Positions 35,329 to 46,278 are shown, numbered from the stretch's first letter. The stretch is 64,000 bases of DNA from Myxococcales bacterium (GCA_020846875.1 JADLDB010000067.1:1-64000); one strand, 5' to 3'. Numbers and translations: made by a program. The notes: generated from the letters alone by a model not told the origin.

Positions 35329-36774
35329 ATGCCGACCCTCGAGGACCTGAGGCCGCTCATCATCGACCTGCTGCTGCTGTCCGCGGCGCTGCTGGTCTTC
35401 GCCGTCGACCTCGGCCTGCCTCACGGGCGCAAGCGCGGCCTGGGCTTTCTGACCGCGCTGCTCCTCGCCGGGCTCTTCGCCGTCACCTTCTTCGTCGACG
35501 TGAACGGGCCCGCCTTCTCCGGCGCCTACCTGGGCACGCCGTGGGTGCTGCTCCTCAAGCGGGTGGCGCTGGCCGCGGGGGCGCTGGCGGCGCTGGGCGC
35601 GGTCGATCACGTCGATCGCCACTTCCCCAACCGGCAGGGCGAGTTCTACCTGCTGCTCCTCTTCAGCTTGATGGGCATGACGCTCCTGCCCGGCGCGAGG
35701 GATCTGATCCTCTTCGTCGTCTGCTTCGAGCTGATGGGCCTGCCCCTGGCGATGATGGCCGCCTACGCCAAGGCCGATGACAAGAAGAGCGTGCACCGCT
35801 ACGCCGCGGAGGCGGGCCTCAAGCTGTACCTGGTGAGCGTCGCCAGCACCGCCATCACCCTCTTCGGCCTGTCCTTCGTCTACGGCCTGTCGGGCACCAC
35901 CACGCTGGAGGGCATCGCCCAGGCGCCAATGACGCCGCTGCTCGCGATGGGGATGATGGTCACCATTGCCGGCATGGCCTTCAAGGTGGGCGCGGTGCCC
36001 TTCCACCTCTGGGTGCCGGACACGTACACCGGCGCGCCGACGCCCTTCGTGGCCTTCCTCTCGGTGGGGCCCAAGGCGACGGGCTTCGCGGCGCTGGCGG
36101 CGGTGATCCTGGTGGCCTTCCAGGGGAACCGGGCGCAGCTGGGGACGCTCCTGCTCCTCTTCGTCGTCGCCTCCATCGTGGTGGGCAACCTGATGGCGCT
36201 GCCGCAGCGCGACGTGAAGCGCATGCTGGCGTTCTCGGGCGTGGCGCAGATCGGCTACATGATGATGGGCCTGTTGACCGGAACGCCGCTGGGCCTGGGC
36301 ATGCTGCTCTTCTACGTGGTGGGCTACGTGGCCACCAACATGGGCGCCTTCCTGGTGCTGGAGGCGGTGGCCCCCGATCGCACCGGCGTCACCCTCGATG
36401 ACTTGAGCGGGCTGTGGAAGCGCTCGCCCTGGCTGGGGCTGGCCATGCTGCTCTTCGTGCTGTCGCTGGCCGGCATTCCCTTCGTGGTGGGCTTCTGGGC
36501 CAAGCTGTACGTCTTCATGGCGGTGTACCAGGCGGGGCAGGGCTGGCTGGTGCTGTTCGGCGCGCTGATGGCGATCGTCAGCCTCTGGTACTACCTGCAG
36601 ATCGCCCGCGCGGTGTACATGGGGGAGGCGAAGGCGGGCCCGGTGGCGGTGCGGCCGGCGCTGGCGGCGGCGATCGGCCTGTGCCTGCTGGGGGTGGTGG
36701 CGATGGGCGCGTGGCCGGCGCCCTTCGTAGAGAGCGCGGCGGCGGCGGCGTCTTCGTTCCTCGGGCCGCGCTGA
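35329..36774 (+). CDS. nuoN: NADH-quinone oxidoreductase subunit N
   Basis: 481 aa from ATG 35329, after caggga; 14 nt from nuoM. Third antiporter-like subunit: LFVVCFELMGLPLAMMAAY (pump Glu), MAFKVGAVPFHLWVPDTYTG (channel Lys), and DVKRMLAFSGVAQIGYMMMG. It closes the operon: nuoE, nuoF and nuoG are absent between or around these genes. Confidence 0.94.
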   Translation: MPTLEDLRPLIIDLLLLSAALLVFAVDLGLPHGRKRGLGFLTALLLAGLFAVTFFVDVNGPAFSGAYLGTPWVLLLKRVALAAGALAALGAVDHVDRHFPNRQGEFYLLLLFSLMGMTLLPGARDLILFVVCFELMGLPLAMMAAYAKADDKKSVHRYAAEAGLKLYLVSVASTAITLFGLSFVYGLSGTTTLEGIAQAPMTPLLAMGMMVTIAGMAFKVGAVPFHLWVPDTYTGAPTPFVAFLSVGPKATGFAALAAVILVAFQGNRAQLGTLLLLFVVASIVVGNLMALPQRDVKRMLAFSGVAQIGYMMMGLLTGTPLGLGMLLFYVVGYVATNMGAFLVLEAVAPDRTGVTLDDLSGLWKRSPWLGLAMLLFVLSLAGIPFVVGFWAKLYVFMAVYQAGQGWLVLFGALMAIVSLWYYLQIARAVYMGEAKAGPVAVRPALAAAIGLCLLGVVAMGAWPAPFVESAAAAASSFLGPR

Positions 36775-36801
36775 GGCGGCTCGCTGCACCTGGGGGTGCC
36801 C

Positions 36802-37218
36802 ATGAGGCTGCGCGATCTTCGGAAGCAACTGCTCGAGCAACACGCACAGATCCGCCGCCTGGTCGGGCAGGTGGAGGCGGGCCTGGACGCGCGGCTGGGC
36901 GCCGGCGAGGTGACGGGCCGGCTGGACGCGCTCAAGGCCGCCGTGGTGGCGCACAACCAGTTGGAGGCGCACGCCCTGGAGCCGATCCTCGAGTGCATCG
37001 ACGCCTGGGGTCCGCAGCGGGTGAAGGCGCTGGTGGGCGAGCACCGGGCCGAGCACGAAGGGGTGTTGACGCACCTGGGCGAGAGCGCGGCGAAGGACGG
37101 CGCGAAGCTGCGGACGCTCTTGGCGGAGCTGGTGGCCCACCTCGCCCAGGAAGAGAAGACGCTGCTGACGGAGAAGCTGCTGCGGGACGACGTCATCCAG
37201 TTGGACGCCGGCGACTGA
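36802..37218 (+). CDS. Hemerythrin-like (HHE domain) protein
   Basis: 138 aa four-helix protein. Candidate metal ligands are His 14 (LLEQHAQIRRL), His 51 and Glu 55 (VVAHNQLEAH), His 81 and His 85 (GEHRAEHEG), and a later His-x4-Glu in LVAHLAQEEKTLL. This is the arrangement of hemerythrin-like cation-binding domains that hold a di-iron site for O2/NO sensing or iron handling. ATG 36802 and GTG 36796 are both possible. It lies 27 nt after nuoN on the same strand and may be co-transcribed with complex I, but a functional link is only inferred. Confidence 0.75.
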   Translation: MRLRDLRKQLLEQHAQIRRLVGQVEAGLDARLGAGEVTGRLDALKAAVVAHNQLEAHALEPILECIDAWGPQRVKALVGEHRAEHEGVLTHLGESAAKDGAKLRTLLAELVAHLAQEEKTLLTEKLLRDDVIQLDAGD

Positions 37219-37314
37219 CCTGGGCGCACCGGCCGCGACTTCTTGCACACGATGGGGGTGGCCCGGGGTCACTCGGAGAGGTCCTTCTCTCTTCCCTGTG
37301 CTTCACTGCCCCCC

Positions 37315-40300
37315 ATGCGTTTACTCGTCGCCTCCCTTGCCCTCGTGGCAACCCTCCTCTTCGCGTCGGGCTGTGGTTCGAAGCCGGTGGAGAAGTGTGG
37401 CCCGTCCAACTGCAATGGGTGCTGCAGCGCCACCGGCCAGTGCCAGACGGGCGCGTTACCCGAGGCGTGTGGCGCCGGCGGCGCGGCGTGCCTCACCTGT
37501 CTGCCTGGCCAGCAGTGTCAGTTTGGCGTCTGCCTCACCACGGCGACAGGCGGAGGCGCGGGCGGTGGCGGTGGATCGGGCGGAGGAGTGGGAGGTGGCC
37601 TCGGCGGAGGCGTGGGCGGTGGCCTCGGCGGCGGCACCGGAGGGGGCGCGGGCGGCGGCACGGGCGGCGGCACAGGCGGTGGAGGTGGGCTGAGCTGCTC
37701 GGTCGGCTGCTCCGGCGCGACGCCGGTGTGCGATCCCCAGACGAGCACCTGCGTGGCCTGCGTCGACAACACCACCTGCTCGGGCGCCACGCCCATCTGC
37801 AACACCACCACGAAGGCCTGCGTGGCCTGCACCAGCAACGTCCACTGCGGCGGCTCGGCGCCCTACTGCGACACCAGCACCAACCGGTGCGTCACCTGCA
37901 CGCCCACCATGGGCTGCGGGGGCGCCACCAGCGTCTGCGACACCTCGGTGCCCCAGGGCCAGTGCGTGCAGTGCCTGGGCAACTCCAACTGCGGCGGCAT
38001 GACGCCGGTGTGCAACCTGGCCAGCAAGACGTGCGCGCGCTGCACGACGGGCCAGGGCTGCAGCGGGGCCACGCCCGTCTGCGACACCACCGTGCCCGGG
38101 GGCCTGTGCGTGGCCTGCACCGCCAACAGCCACTGTGGCGGCACCACGCCGCTGTGCGACACCGGCACCCGGCAGTGCGTGCAGTGCCTGTCCAACGCCA
38201 ACTGCAGCGGCGCGGCACCCCTATGCAACCCGTCCACCCGCACCTGCGTCACCTGCACCGCCACCGCGGGCTGCAGCGGCGCGACGCCCGTCTGCGACAC
38301 CACCGTGCCCGGCGGCCAGTGCGCGCAGTGCACCAGCAACGCCAACTGCGGGGGCTCGGCGCCGATCTGCAACACCACCACCCGGCAGTGCGTGACGTGC
38401 ACCTCCACCGCCGGGTGCGTCGTGCCCCAGCCGGTGTGCGACACCTCGGTGGCGGGCGGCCAGTGCGTGGGGTGCCTGTCCAACTCCAACTGCAGCGGGG
38501 TGACGCCGGTCTGCGACACCACCTCGCGGCAGTGCGTGAGGTGCACCTCCACCGCAGGGTGCGTCGCGCCCACGCCGGTGTGCGACAGCTCCATTCCCGG
38601 GGGCGTGTGCGTGGGGTGCCTGTCCAACGCCAACTGCGGCGGCTCGACGCCGGTCTGCAACACCACTACGCGCACCTGCGTCACCTGCACCGCGACGGCC
38701 GGGTGCCTCGCGCCCACGCCCGTCTGCGACACCTCGGTGGCGGGAGGCCGGTGCGTCGGCTGTCTGTCCAACGCCAACTGTGGGGGCTCGACGCCGATCT
38801 GCAACACCACCACCCGCCAGTGCGTGCGCTGCACGGCCACGGCCGGGTGTCTGCAACCCACGCCGGTGTGTGACACGTCGGTGGCCGGAGGCCAGTGCGT
38901 CGGGTGCCTGTCCAACATCAACTGCGCCGCGCCCACGCCCGTCTGCAACACCACCACGAAGAATTGCGTGCAGTGCGCCTCCAGCGCCAACTGCAGCGGG
39001 GGCACGCCGGTCTGCGACACCACCGTGGGCACCTGCGTGCAGTGTCTGTCCAACGCCAACTGCAGCGGCATGCGCCCGCTGTGCAACACCACCTCGCGGC
39101 AGTGCGTGCAGTGCCTGTCCAGCGCCAACTGCACGGCGCCCACCGCGCTGTGTGAGACGGCGGCCGGCAACTGCGTGCAGTGCCTCAGCAACGCCAACTG
39201 CATGAACCCCACGCCGGTGTGCACGGCCAACGCCTGCGGGGCCTGCACGGACACGCCGCAGTGCAGCTCGGGCACCAGCTGCGCGATGGGATCCTGCGTG
39301 GCGAACCCCGAGAGCTGCGCCATGCCCCGGCTGGTGCCGCTGATGACGGGGCAGACGATGGTGAACTTCCAGGCGGATCTCCGCCGGGCCACCGACGACG
39401 AGGACGGCAGCTGCAGCGCGTCGGGGCCCGAGCTGGTGTACCAGCTGAACCTGCCCGCGGCGCAGGACGTCACCATCTCCCTCGCCAAGGCGGTGGGCCA
39501 GCCCACCAGCGACGGCGTGCTGTACGTGCGCACCAGCCCGTGCGCCACGGGCACGGAGCTGGGCTGCGAGGATCAGACGTTCAGCAACGGCGTGGAGACG
39601 CTGACGCTGTACAACCAGTCGGGGACGATCTTCATCTTTGCCGAGGCGTTCACGGCCACCTACGCAGTGCTGTACGACGTGAGCGTGGTGCTCAGCGCCC
39701 CCGCGCCGCCGCCGGCCAACGAGAACTGCAGCGCGCCCCAGGCGCTCACCTTCATGGGCAACGCGGCCACCGCCACGGGCAGCTTCGTGTCGGCCGCCAA
39801 CGACAACGGCGCGACGGACGCGGCGCCCACCTGCAGCCCCGAGGCCCGCGCCACCGGACGCGACGTCGTCTACAGCTTCACCACCACCGCGGCCCAGGAC
39901 GTGGAGGTCACGGTGACGCCGGGCGGAGGCGCCTTCACCCCGGTGGCCTACCTCCGCACGCTGGCCAACTGCGCGGTGGGCACGGCGATGGCGGAGCTGG
40001 GCTGCGGCGTGGGCACCTCCACCAGCTTGAACCGCCGCTTCGCCAACCTGCCGGCGGGCACCTACGCCCTGTGGGTGGACTCCACGACCGCGGTCAACGG
40101 CACCTTCAACCTGGGCGTACAGCTGCACCCGCCTACCTTGCCGCCGCCCAACGACACCTGCGCCGCGCCGGAGGTGCTCACCCTGATGGGCAACGTGGCC
40201 TCCACCACCGGGCAGACGGCCGCGGCGGCCAACGACTACTCGGCGGCCTGCAGCGCGGGGACCGCCACCAACGCAGACACGGTGTATTCGCTCACCGTGC

Positions 40301-40950
40301 CCGGCGCATCGGCGGCGCCCGTCTCCTTCGTGGTGGCGCCCTCGTCCGCGTCCTTCGCCCCCGCGCTCTACACCGGGGGCACCTGTCCGGTGACGGCGCC
40401 TACCGCGTGCGCGGGAGCTACCACCACGACTCAGCCACGGCCGGTGGGCGTGCTGTTGCCGTCCCAGGCGCCGGGCGTGGTGTACGCCGTCGTCGATGGA
40501 GCGATCGGCAACGGCTTCTACCGGCTCGACGCGCGCGTCGGGGCGCCGCCCAACGACACCTGCACCACCCCCACGCCGATCGGCCTGTCCACGGTGGTGG
40601 TGGACGCCTCCACGCTGGAGACGACCCAGCTCTCCGTCAACGACTTCACCAGCATGTGCGGCTACACCACGCGCTTCGCCGGGAAGGACCTGGTGTATGC
40701 CTTCACGCCCGCCACCACCGGCAGCTTCACGGCCACCGTCATGCCGTCGCCTACCTTCGATCCGTCGCTCGCGCTGCTGGTGGGCGGGTGCGGCCCCACG
40801 TTCTGCAGCACCTCGGCGGACACCGGCGCCACCGGTGGGCCTGAGACGCTCACCTTCAGCGGCACGGCCGGCGTGACGTATTACCTGGTGGTGGACGGGT
40901 GGAGCACCGGCACCAGCAGCGAGGGCTTCTTCCGCCTCGAAGTGCGTTGA
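37315..40950 (+). CDS. Giant Cys-rich repeat lipoprotein
   Basis: 1211 aa from ATG 37315 with signal peptide MRLLVASLALVATLLFASGC (lipobox ASGC, Cys 20). Residues 28-73 hold a Cys-dense head (GPSNCNGCCSATGQCQTG, CLPGQQCQFGVC). A Gly-rich linker spans 79-125. Residues 126-640 are about 22 tandem Cys-rich repeats. The last ~560 residues are three or four PPC-like beta domains, two starting NDTC, with recurring DxVYSF/Y and YYLVVDGW strands. Secreted, disulfide-rich and probably rod-like, it would suit adhesion or matrix binding. It shares its head and linker design with the 486-aa lipoprotein at 49839-51299. No named family known to me. The neighbours give no functional hint. Confidence 0.8.
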   Translation: MRLLVASLALVATLLFASGCGSKPVEKCGPSNCNGCCSATGQCQTGALPEACGAGGAACLTCLPGQQCQFGVCLTTATGGGAGGGGGSGGGVGGGLGGGVGGGLGGGTGGGAGGGTGGGTGGGGGLSCSVGCSGATPVCDPQTSTCVACVDNTTCSGATPICNTTTKACVACTSNVHCGGSAPYCDTSTNRCVTCTPTMGCGGATSVCDTSVPQGQCVQCLGNSNCGGMTPVCNLASKTCARCTTGQGCSGATPVCDTTVPGGLCVACTANSHCGGTTPLCDTGTRQCVQCLSNANCSGAAPLCNPSTRTCVTCTATAGCSGATPVCDTTVPGGQCAQCTSNANCGGSAPICNTTTRQCVTCTSTAGCVVPQPVCDTSVAGGQCVGCLSNSNCSGVTPVCDTTSRQCVRCTSTAGCVAPTPVCDSSIPGGVCVGCLSNANCGGSTPVCNTTTRTCVTCTATAGCLAPTPVCDTSVAGGRCVGCLSNANCGGSTPICNTTTRQCVRCTATAGCLQPTPVCDTSVAGGQCVGCLSNINCAAPTPVCNTTTKNCVQCASSANCSGGTPVCDTTVGTCVQCLSNANCSGMRPLCNTTSRQCVQCLSSANCTAPTALCETAAGNCVQCLSNANCMNPTPVCTANACGACTDTPQCSSGTSCAMGSCVANPESCAMPRLVPLMTGQTMVNFQADLRRATDDEDGSCSASGPELVYQLNLPAAQDVTISLAKAVGQPTSDGVLYVRTSPCATGTELGCEDQTFSNGVETLTLYNQSGTIFIFAEAFTATYAVLYDVSVVLSAPAPPPANENCSAPQALTFMGNAATATGSFVSAANDNGATDAAPTCSPEARATGRDVVYSFTTTAAQDVEVTVTPGGGAFTPVAYLRTLANCAVGTAMAELGCGVGTSTSLNRRFANLPAGTYALWVDSTTAVNGTFNLGVQLHPPTLPPPNDTCAAPEVLTLMGNVASTTGQTAAAANDYSAACSAGTATNADTVYSLTVPGASAAPVSFVVAPSSASFAPALYTGGTCPVTAPTACAGATTTTQPRPVGVLLPSQAPGVVYAVVDGAIGNGFYRLDARVGAPPNDTCTTPTPIGLSTVVVDASTLETTQLSVNDFTSMCGYTTRFAGKDLVYAFTPATTGSFTATVMPSPTFDPSLALLVGGCGPTFCSTSADTGATGGPETLTFSGTAGVTYYLVVDGWSTGTSSEGFFRLEVR
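37690..39237 (+). repeat. About 22 tandem Cys-rich protein repeats of 23/25 residues
   Basis: The consensus is C-V-x-C-x-S-N-A-N-C-x-G-x-x-P-V-C-N-T-T-x-R-x-C, with six Cys-related positions per unit. Between about units 9 and 18, short units (23 aa, LSNANC...NTTTRQC) alternate with long ones (25 aa, TATAGC...DTSVAGGQC), giving a higher-order period of about 144 bp. Confidence 0.9.
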
Positions 40951-40982
40951 CCGCAACCCCCTGACTTCTCAGACGCCCATCA

Positions 40983-41001
40983 TGTGCGCACGTGTCGCAC
41001 A
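40983..41001. promoter_or_regulatory. Inverted repeat upstream of the DUF4332 gene
   Basis: tgtgcg-cacgtgt-cgcaca is a perfect 6-bp inverted repeat with a 7-nt spacer, 32 nt before the ATG at 41033 and 33 nt after the preceding stop. It could be an operator or a weak terminator hairpin. Confidence 0.25.
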
Positions 41002-41032
41002 ACTCTGGACTGACGGTCGACGATAACGCCCC

Positions 41033-41776
41033 ATGGCGATCATCGACTCGCGCCCCACGTCGCTTGCCTCCTTGAGGGGCCTCACCACGGACGAAGTGCG
41101 CGCCTTCAAGCAGCAGGGCATCACCAACAACCAGCAGTTGCTGGAGAAGGCGAAGACGCGCAGCGAGGTGACGAAGCTGGCGCGGGCCACCGGCCTGTCG
41201 GCGACGCGGGTGAAGGAAGCGGTCAACCGGGCGGATCTGGTCCGGCTGGAGGGCATGGGGCCGGCGACGGCGGATCTGTTCGAGAACGCGGGCGTCAACT
41301 CAGTGAAGGAGCTCGCGCAGCGCAACCCTGCGTCGCTGCACAAGACGCTGGCGGAGTACGCCCGGCGTAACCCTGCGCTCCACGCGCGAGAGCCGTCGGA
41401 GAGCCAGGTGAAGACGCTGGTGACGAAGGCGGCGGTGTCGCTGGGCCAGACGCCGGTGGACACGCACCTTCGCAGCGTCGAGGCCGCCGTCGCGCACGCC
41501 AGCGGCATCTTCAGCGAGTACATCGACCAGGTCCTCTTCGGCACCCACCCCGAGGGCCACGCCTTCCGCACGGCGATCCTCGACTGGCGCACGCCGGACG
41601 ACGTGGCGGCGCTCAAGCAGCGCGGGCTGGGCGAGGTGGCCACCTTCTTCCGCGACGCGGAGCGCAGCGAGACGGCCGACACGTACCTCTTCACCGGGCG
41701 GTGGCTGGGGCTGTACACCGAGATCGGCGTCCGGAAGTCCGGAGGCATCGAGCGCCTCTTCGTCGAGGTGGACTGA
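41033..41776 (+). CDS. DUF4332-type helix-hairpin-helix protein
   Basis: 247 aa. Residues 10-115 contain paired helix-hairpin-helix units typical of DUF4332: LRGLTTDEVRAFKQQGITNN and VRLEGMGPATADLFENAGVN, followed by SVKELAQRNPASLHKTLAEY. HhH units of this kind bind DNA backbone non-specifically or mediate protein contacts. The C-terminal 130 residues contain a His/Tyr-rich alpha/beta part (GIFSEYIDQVLFGTHPEGHA) that I do not recognise. No signal peptide. Monocistronic, with a possible short leader (gataacg at 41022-41028). Confidence 0.6.
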   Translation: MAIIDSRPTSLASLRGLTTDEVRAFKQQGITNNQQLLEKAKTRSEVTKLARATGLSATRVKEAVNRADLVRLEGMGPATADLFENAGVNSVKELAQRNPASLHKTLAEYARRNPALHAREPSESQVKTLVTKAAVSLGQTPVDTHLRSVEAAVAHASGIFSEYIDQVLFGTHPEGHAFRTAILDWRTPDDVAALKQRGLGEVATFFRDAERSETADTYLFTGRWLGLYTEIGVRKSGGIERLFVEVD

Positions 41777-41820
41777 CAAACTCGTGGCTGGGCGCGGAGG
41801 CTTGAGTTAGCTCCGCCGCC

Positions 41821-44313
<2,493 letters not shown>

Positions 44314-44448
44314 GGGCGCGCGCGTGGGTGCAAGAGGCGAGGGCCTGATCTCGCGGGAGAGCGTCGTGGTCCATCCGACAGCGTGGGCGCCCAGCCGGCT
44401 TGACCGCTTGGCGAGGCGAGCGCGCGTTGGGGCCGTTACGCAGGCGAC

Positions 44449-44873
44449 ATGGCCCCGGTGAAGACCGTCGACGACTACCTCGCTTCGAAGCCGCCGCCCG
44501 TCCGCGCCGTGCTGCGCCAGGTGCGCGCCGCCGTCCGCAAGGCCGCGCCCGGAGCGCAGGAGATCATCTCGTACCGGATGCCCGCCGTCCGCGTGCCCGA
44601 CGGCGTCATCGTCTACTTCGCGGCCTTCACTACTCGATCTACCCGGTGACCTGGGGCCTCATCGAGAAGCTCGGGCCTCGAGCCAGGAAGTACGGCTCCT
44701 CGAACAAGGGCACGATCCGCTTCCCGTTGGATGGCCGCGTGCCGGTGGCGCTCATCTCCCGCATCGTCAAGCTGCGCGCGGCGGAGGTGGCTGAGCGCCG
44801 CCGGGCAGCAAGAGGGAAGGCGCCCGCCGTCAGCCGTCGCCGGCCTCGCGCTGGCGGAGCTTCAGCACGGTGA
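44449..44873 (+). pseudogene. DUF1801 (YdhG-like) protein, frameshifted
   Basis: From ATG 44449 the frame encodes MAPVKTVDDYLASKPPPVRA through AQEIISYRMPAVR and VIVYFAAF, the DUF1801 N-terminal half. It then stops soon after. In the next frame LHYSIYPVTWGLIEKLGPRA and SNKGTIRFPLDGRVPVALIS complete the domain. The break lies near 44627, where cttcactactcg seems to have lost bases of an expected Phe-Lys-His-Tyr segment. Either a true recent mutation or a sequencing error; both halves are otherwise well preserved. The 3' end overlaps the convergent toxin gene. Confidence 0.65.
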
Positions 44874-45138
44874 CGACGCTCTGGTCGATCTCCAGCAGCG
44901 CCAGGTAGCCCCAGCGCCCATACGGGACGAGCAGCTCGCGGAGCGTCGTGCGACGGGCCAGGCGGGCAGCGCGCGCCGAGAAGGGCATGCGCTCGAGGGT
45001 CTCGAAGGCGCCTGCCATCGCGGCACGCAGCCGGCGCGCGCTGGCCAGGTCTCGCGCCACCTCGGCGTCGAAGAGCCGGAAGAGCTCGGCGGCGGCGCCA
45101 GCGGTCAATCGGACGCGCCACCGATCCCTGCGCGTCAT
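44830..45138 (-). CDS. RelE/ParE-type toxin
   Basis: 102 aa with the RelE/ParE fold pattern. The helix-rich N-terminus (WRVRLTAGAAAELFRLFDAE, ARDLASARRLRAAMAGAFET) is followed by LERMPFSARAA, then the strand-rich end LRELLVPYGRWGYLALLEID and VVTVLKLRQREAGDG. The basic Arg and Tyr residues of the toxin face are present. RelE members cleave mRNA at the ribosome and ParE members poison gyrase; which applies cannot be told. It overlaps the antitoxin gene by 4 nt (ATGA), as expected for a type II pair. Confidence 0.75.
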   Translation of the reverse strand: MTRRDRWRVRLTAGAAAELFRLFDAEVARDLASARRLRAAMAGAFETLERMPFSARAARLARRTTLRELLVPYGRWGYLALLEIDQSVVTVLKLRQREAGDG

Positions 45139-45419
45139 CCGCGCTTCCGGCCGCGCTTCTTCTCGGGGGCCGGCTCCAGGCGCGCGTCCATCCGGGCCAG
45201 CACCTCGGCCGCGGAGACGGTGTCGTTGTCCCCCCGTGCCCGCTCGGCCTCGAGGAGGCCTTGTTTCAGAAACTCCCGCTGGGTGCGGCGCCAGGCGATG
45301 TGCGCGCGGACCGCCTCCTCGAGGAAGCTGGGGATGGTCTCCTCAGGCCCGAGGACTGCCGCCAGCTCCTGGCGGAGCCGGGGAGTGATCCACGCCAGCG
45401 GAGGTGGCGCCGGCTTCAT
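45135..45419 (-). CDS. Antitoxin of the RelE/ParE pair
   Basis: 94 aa. The core, LAWITPRLRQELAAVLGPEE followed by TIPSFLEEAVRAHIAWRRTQ, looks like a short ribbon-helix-helix or YlcI/YnfO-type DNA-binding unit. The second half (DNDTVSAAEVLARMDARLEP, ending EKKRGRKRG) is the segment that would wrap the toxin, followed by a Lys/Arg tail. It lies upstream of and overlaps the toxin, and 9 nt downstream of a 49-aa ORF. An operator-like palindrome precedes the transcript. Confidence 0.7.
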   Translation of the reverse strand: MKPAPPPLAWITPRLRQELAAVLGPEETIPSFLEEAVRAHIAWRRTQREFLKQGLLEAERARGDNDTVSAAEVLARMDARLEPAPEKKRGRKRG

Positions 45420-45428
45420 TCGGTTCCT

Positions 45429-45578
45429 TCAGCGCGCGGGCGCGGGGACTGGCTGCGGCGCAGGCAGTTGCTCCACCGCCACCAGCACCGTCTGCCAGGT
45501 GCCGACCAGCACCTGCTTCACCTGCGCGACTGCCCCGTTGTCCAGGCGCACCAGCTGGCCGTCCGTCATGCCCTGCAT
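45429..45578 (-). CDS. Small ORF leading the toxin-antitoxin operon
   Basis: 49 aa from ATG 45578 (or 46 from ATG 45569): MQGMTDGQLVRLDNGAVAQV, KQVLVGTWQTVLVAVEQLPA, then PQPVPAPAR. Almost all third codon positions are G or C, as in true genes of this window, and the composition is not that of a shadow frame. It ends 9 nt before the antitoxin start. It might be an overlooked third component or a leader peptide. No family recognised. Confidence 0.5.
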   Translation of the reverse strand: MQGMTDGQLVRLDNGAVAQVKQVLVGTWQTVLVAVEQLPAPQPVPAPAR

Positions 45579-45616
45579 GGTGCCTGAGGCCCCGCACGCG
45601 CGTCAGCCCCGGCCTG

Positions 45617-45652
45617 AAAATCGGTAAATCAACAGGCGTGTAAATGGTTTAC
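45617..45652 (-). promoter_or_regulatory. Promoter and operator-like palindrome of the toxin-antitoxin operon
   Basis: On the minus strand, gtaaa-cca-tttac (45652-45640) is a perfect 5-bp inverted repeat. Its right half is part of a TTTACA -35-like box (45644-45639). A GATTTT -10-like box lies 16 nt further (45622-45617). A second half-site, gatttac, occurs at 45630-45624. An antitoxin bound here would block the -35, the usual autoregulation of such operons. Confidence 0.45.
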
Positions 45653-46266
45653 GGGGTTTTCTTCCGAGGCTCTGCCAGGCGGGGTTTTACAGCCCCCTTC
45701 TGGGGATCAGCGGTAGCTGGAAGGGGGGAGGAGGGCTGGGAAGGACTGAGGATTCGGGGAGCGAGGGCCTCGGGGGGCGGAGGCGGAGTCCAGCCCGGCA
45801 ACTGGCGCCGCTGTGCGGCGACCAGTCCGTCGTAGCAGCGGCGATTTTTCGGAGCGGCCTCGAGGCAGCGCTGAAACACCTCCACCGCGGCCTTCGCCGT
45901 GTCCACGCCGGAATCGGGGCCGAAGACGAGCTCGAAGGCGTAGTCCAGCTCGCGGCTGTCCTCGGTCTCGAAGGGGCTGTCGGCCATCGGGGGCGGGGGG
46001 GCGGTGAGCTCCTCGGGTGCGCCAGGCGCGGAGGCGGCGCCGTCGGGGGCTGGTCCTGGCGTGGGGCTCGGATCGCCCACGGGCGCGGCCTGCCGCGCAA
46101 TGTCACCCAGCGCCGAGGGCGGCTGCTCCGTGCCCGGGGGCGGAGGTGGCACGGCCGGCGAGCTCCTGGCCGGCGGAGGAGGCGCTTCTTCGTCGTGCAG
46201 CGCGTACACCGCCACCGCGGCGAGCAGCACGCCCAGCCCTACGCCCAGCCAGCGCCACCGGCTCAT
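45649..46266 (-). CDS. Membrane-anchored Pro-rich protein
   Basis: 205 aa from ATG 46266, which follows gagggg with 8-nt spacing; GTG 46275 is poorer. A single N-terminal membrane helix (WRWLGVGLGVLLAAVAVYAL) is followed by a Pro-rich periplasmic stalk (residues about 28-95). A small domain of about 60 residues comes next: LDYAFELVFGPDSGVDTAKA, AVEVFQRCLEAAPKNRRCYD with one Cys pair, reminiscent of a single TPR unit. A Pro-rich tail ends it. It is 12 nt downstream of the dehydrogenase gene and probably shares its transcript. Function unknown. Confidence 0.65.
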   Translation of the reverse strand: MSRWRWLGVGLGVLLAAVAVYALHDEEAPPPPARSSPAVPPPPPGTEQPPSALGDIARQAAPVGDPSPTPGPAPDGAASAPGAPEELTAPPPPMADSPFETEDSRELDYAFELVFGPDSGVDTAKAAVEVFQRCLEAAPKNRRCYDGLVAAQRRQLPGWTPPPPPEALAPRILSPSQPSSPLPATADPQKGAVKPRLAEPRKKTP

Positions 46267-46278
46267 CCGCGTCACCCC

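Noticed and set aside
37863-39554. Periodic DNA repeats considered as a CRISPR array
   Set aside because: The periodicity is in frame with a lipoprotein, there is no exact repeat with unique spacers, and no cas gene is present.
38221-40956. Very long open frame (911 codons) on the minus strand opposite the Cys-rich repeat lipoprotein
   Set aside because: It is an effect of the repeated, GC-biased codons on the other strand. It has no ribosome-binding site, no domain, and an Arg/Gly/Ala/His composition typical of shadow frames.
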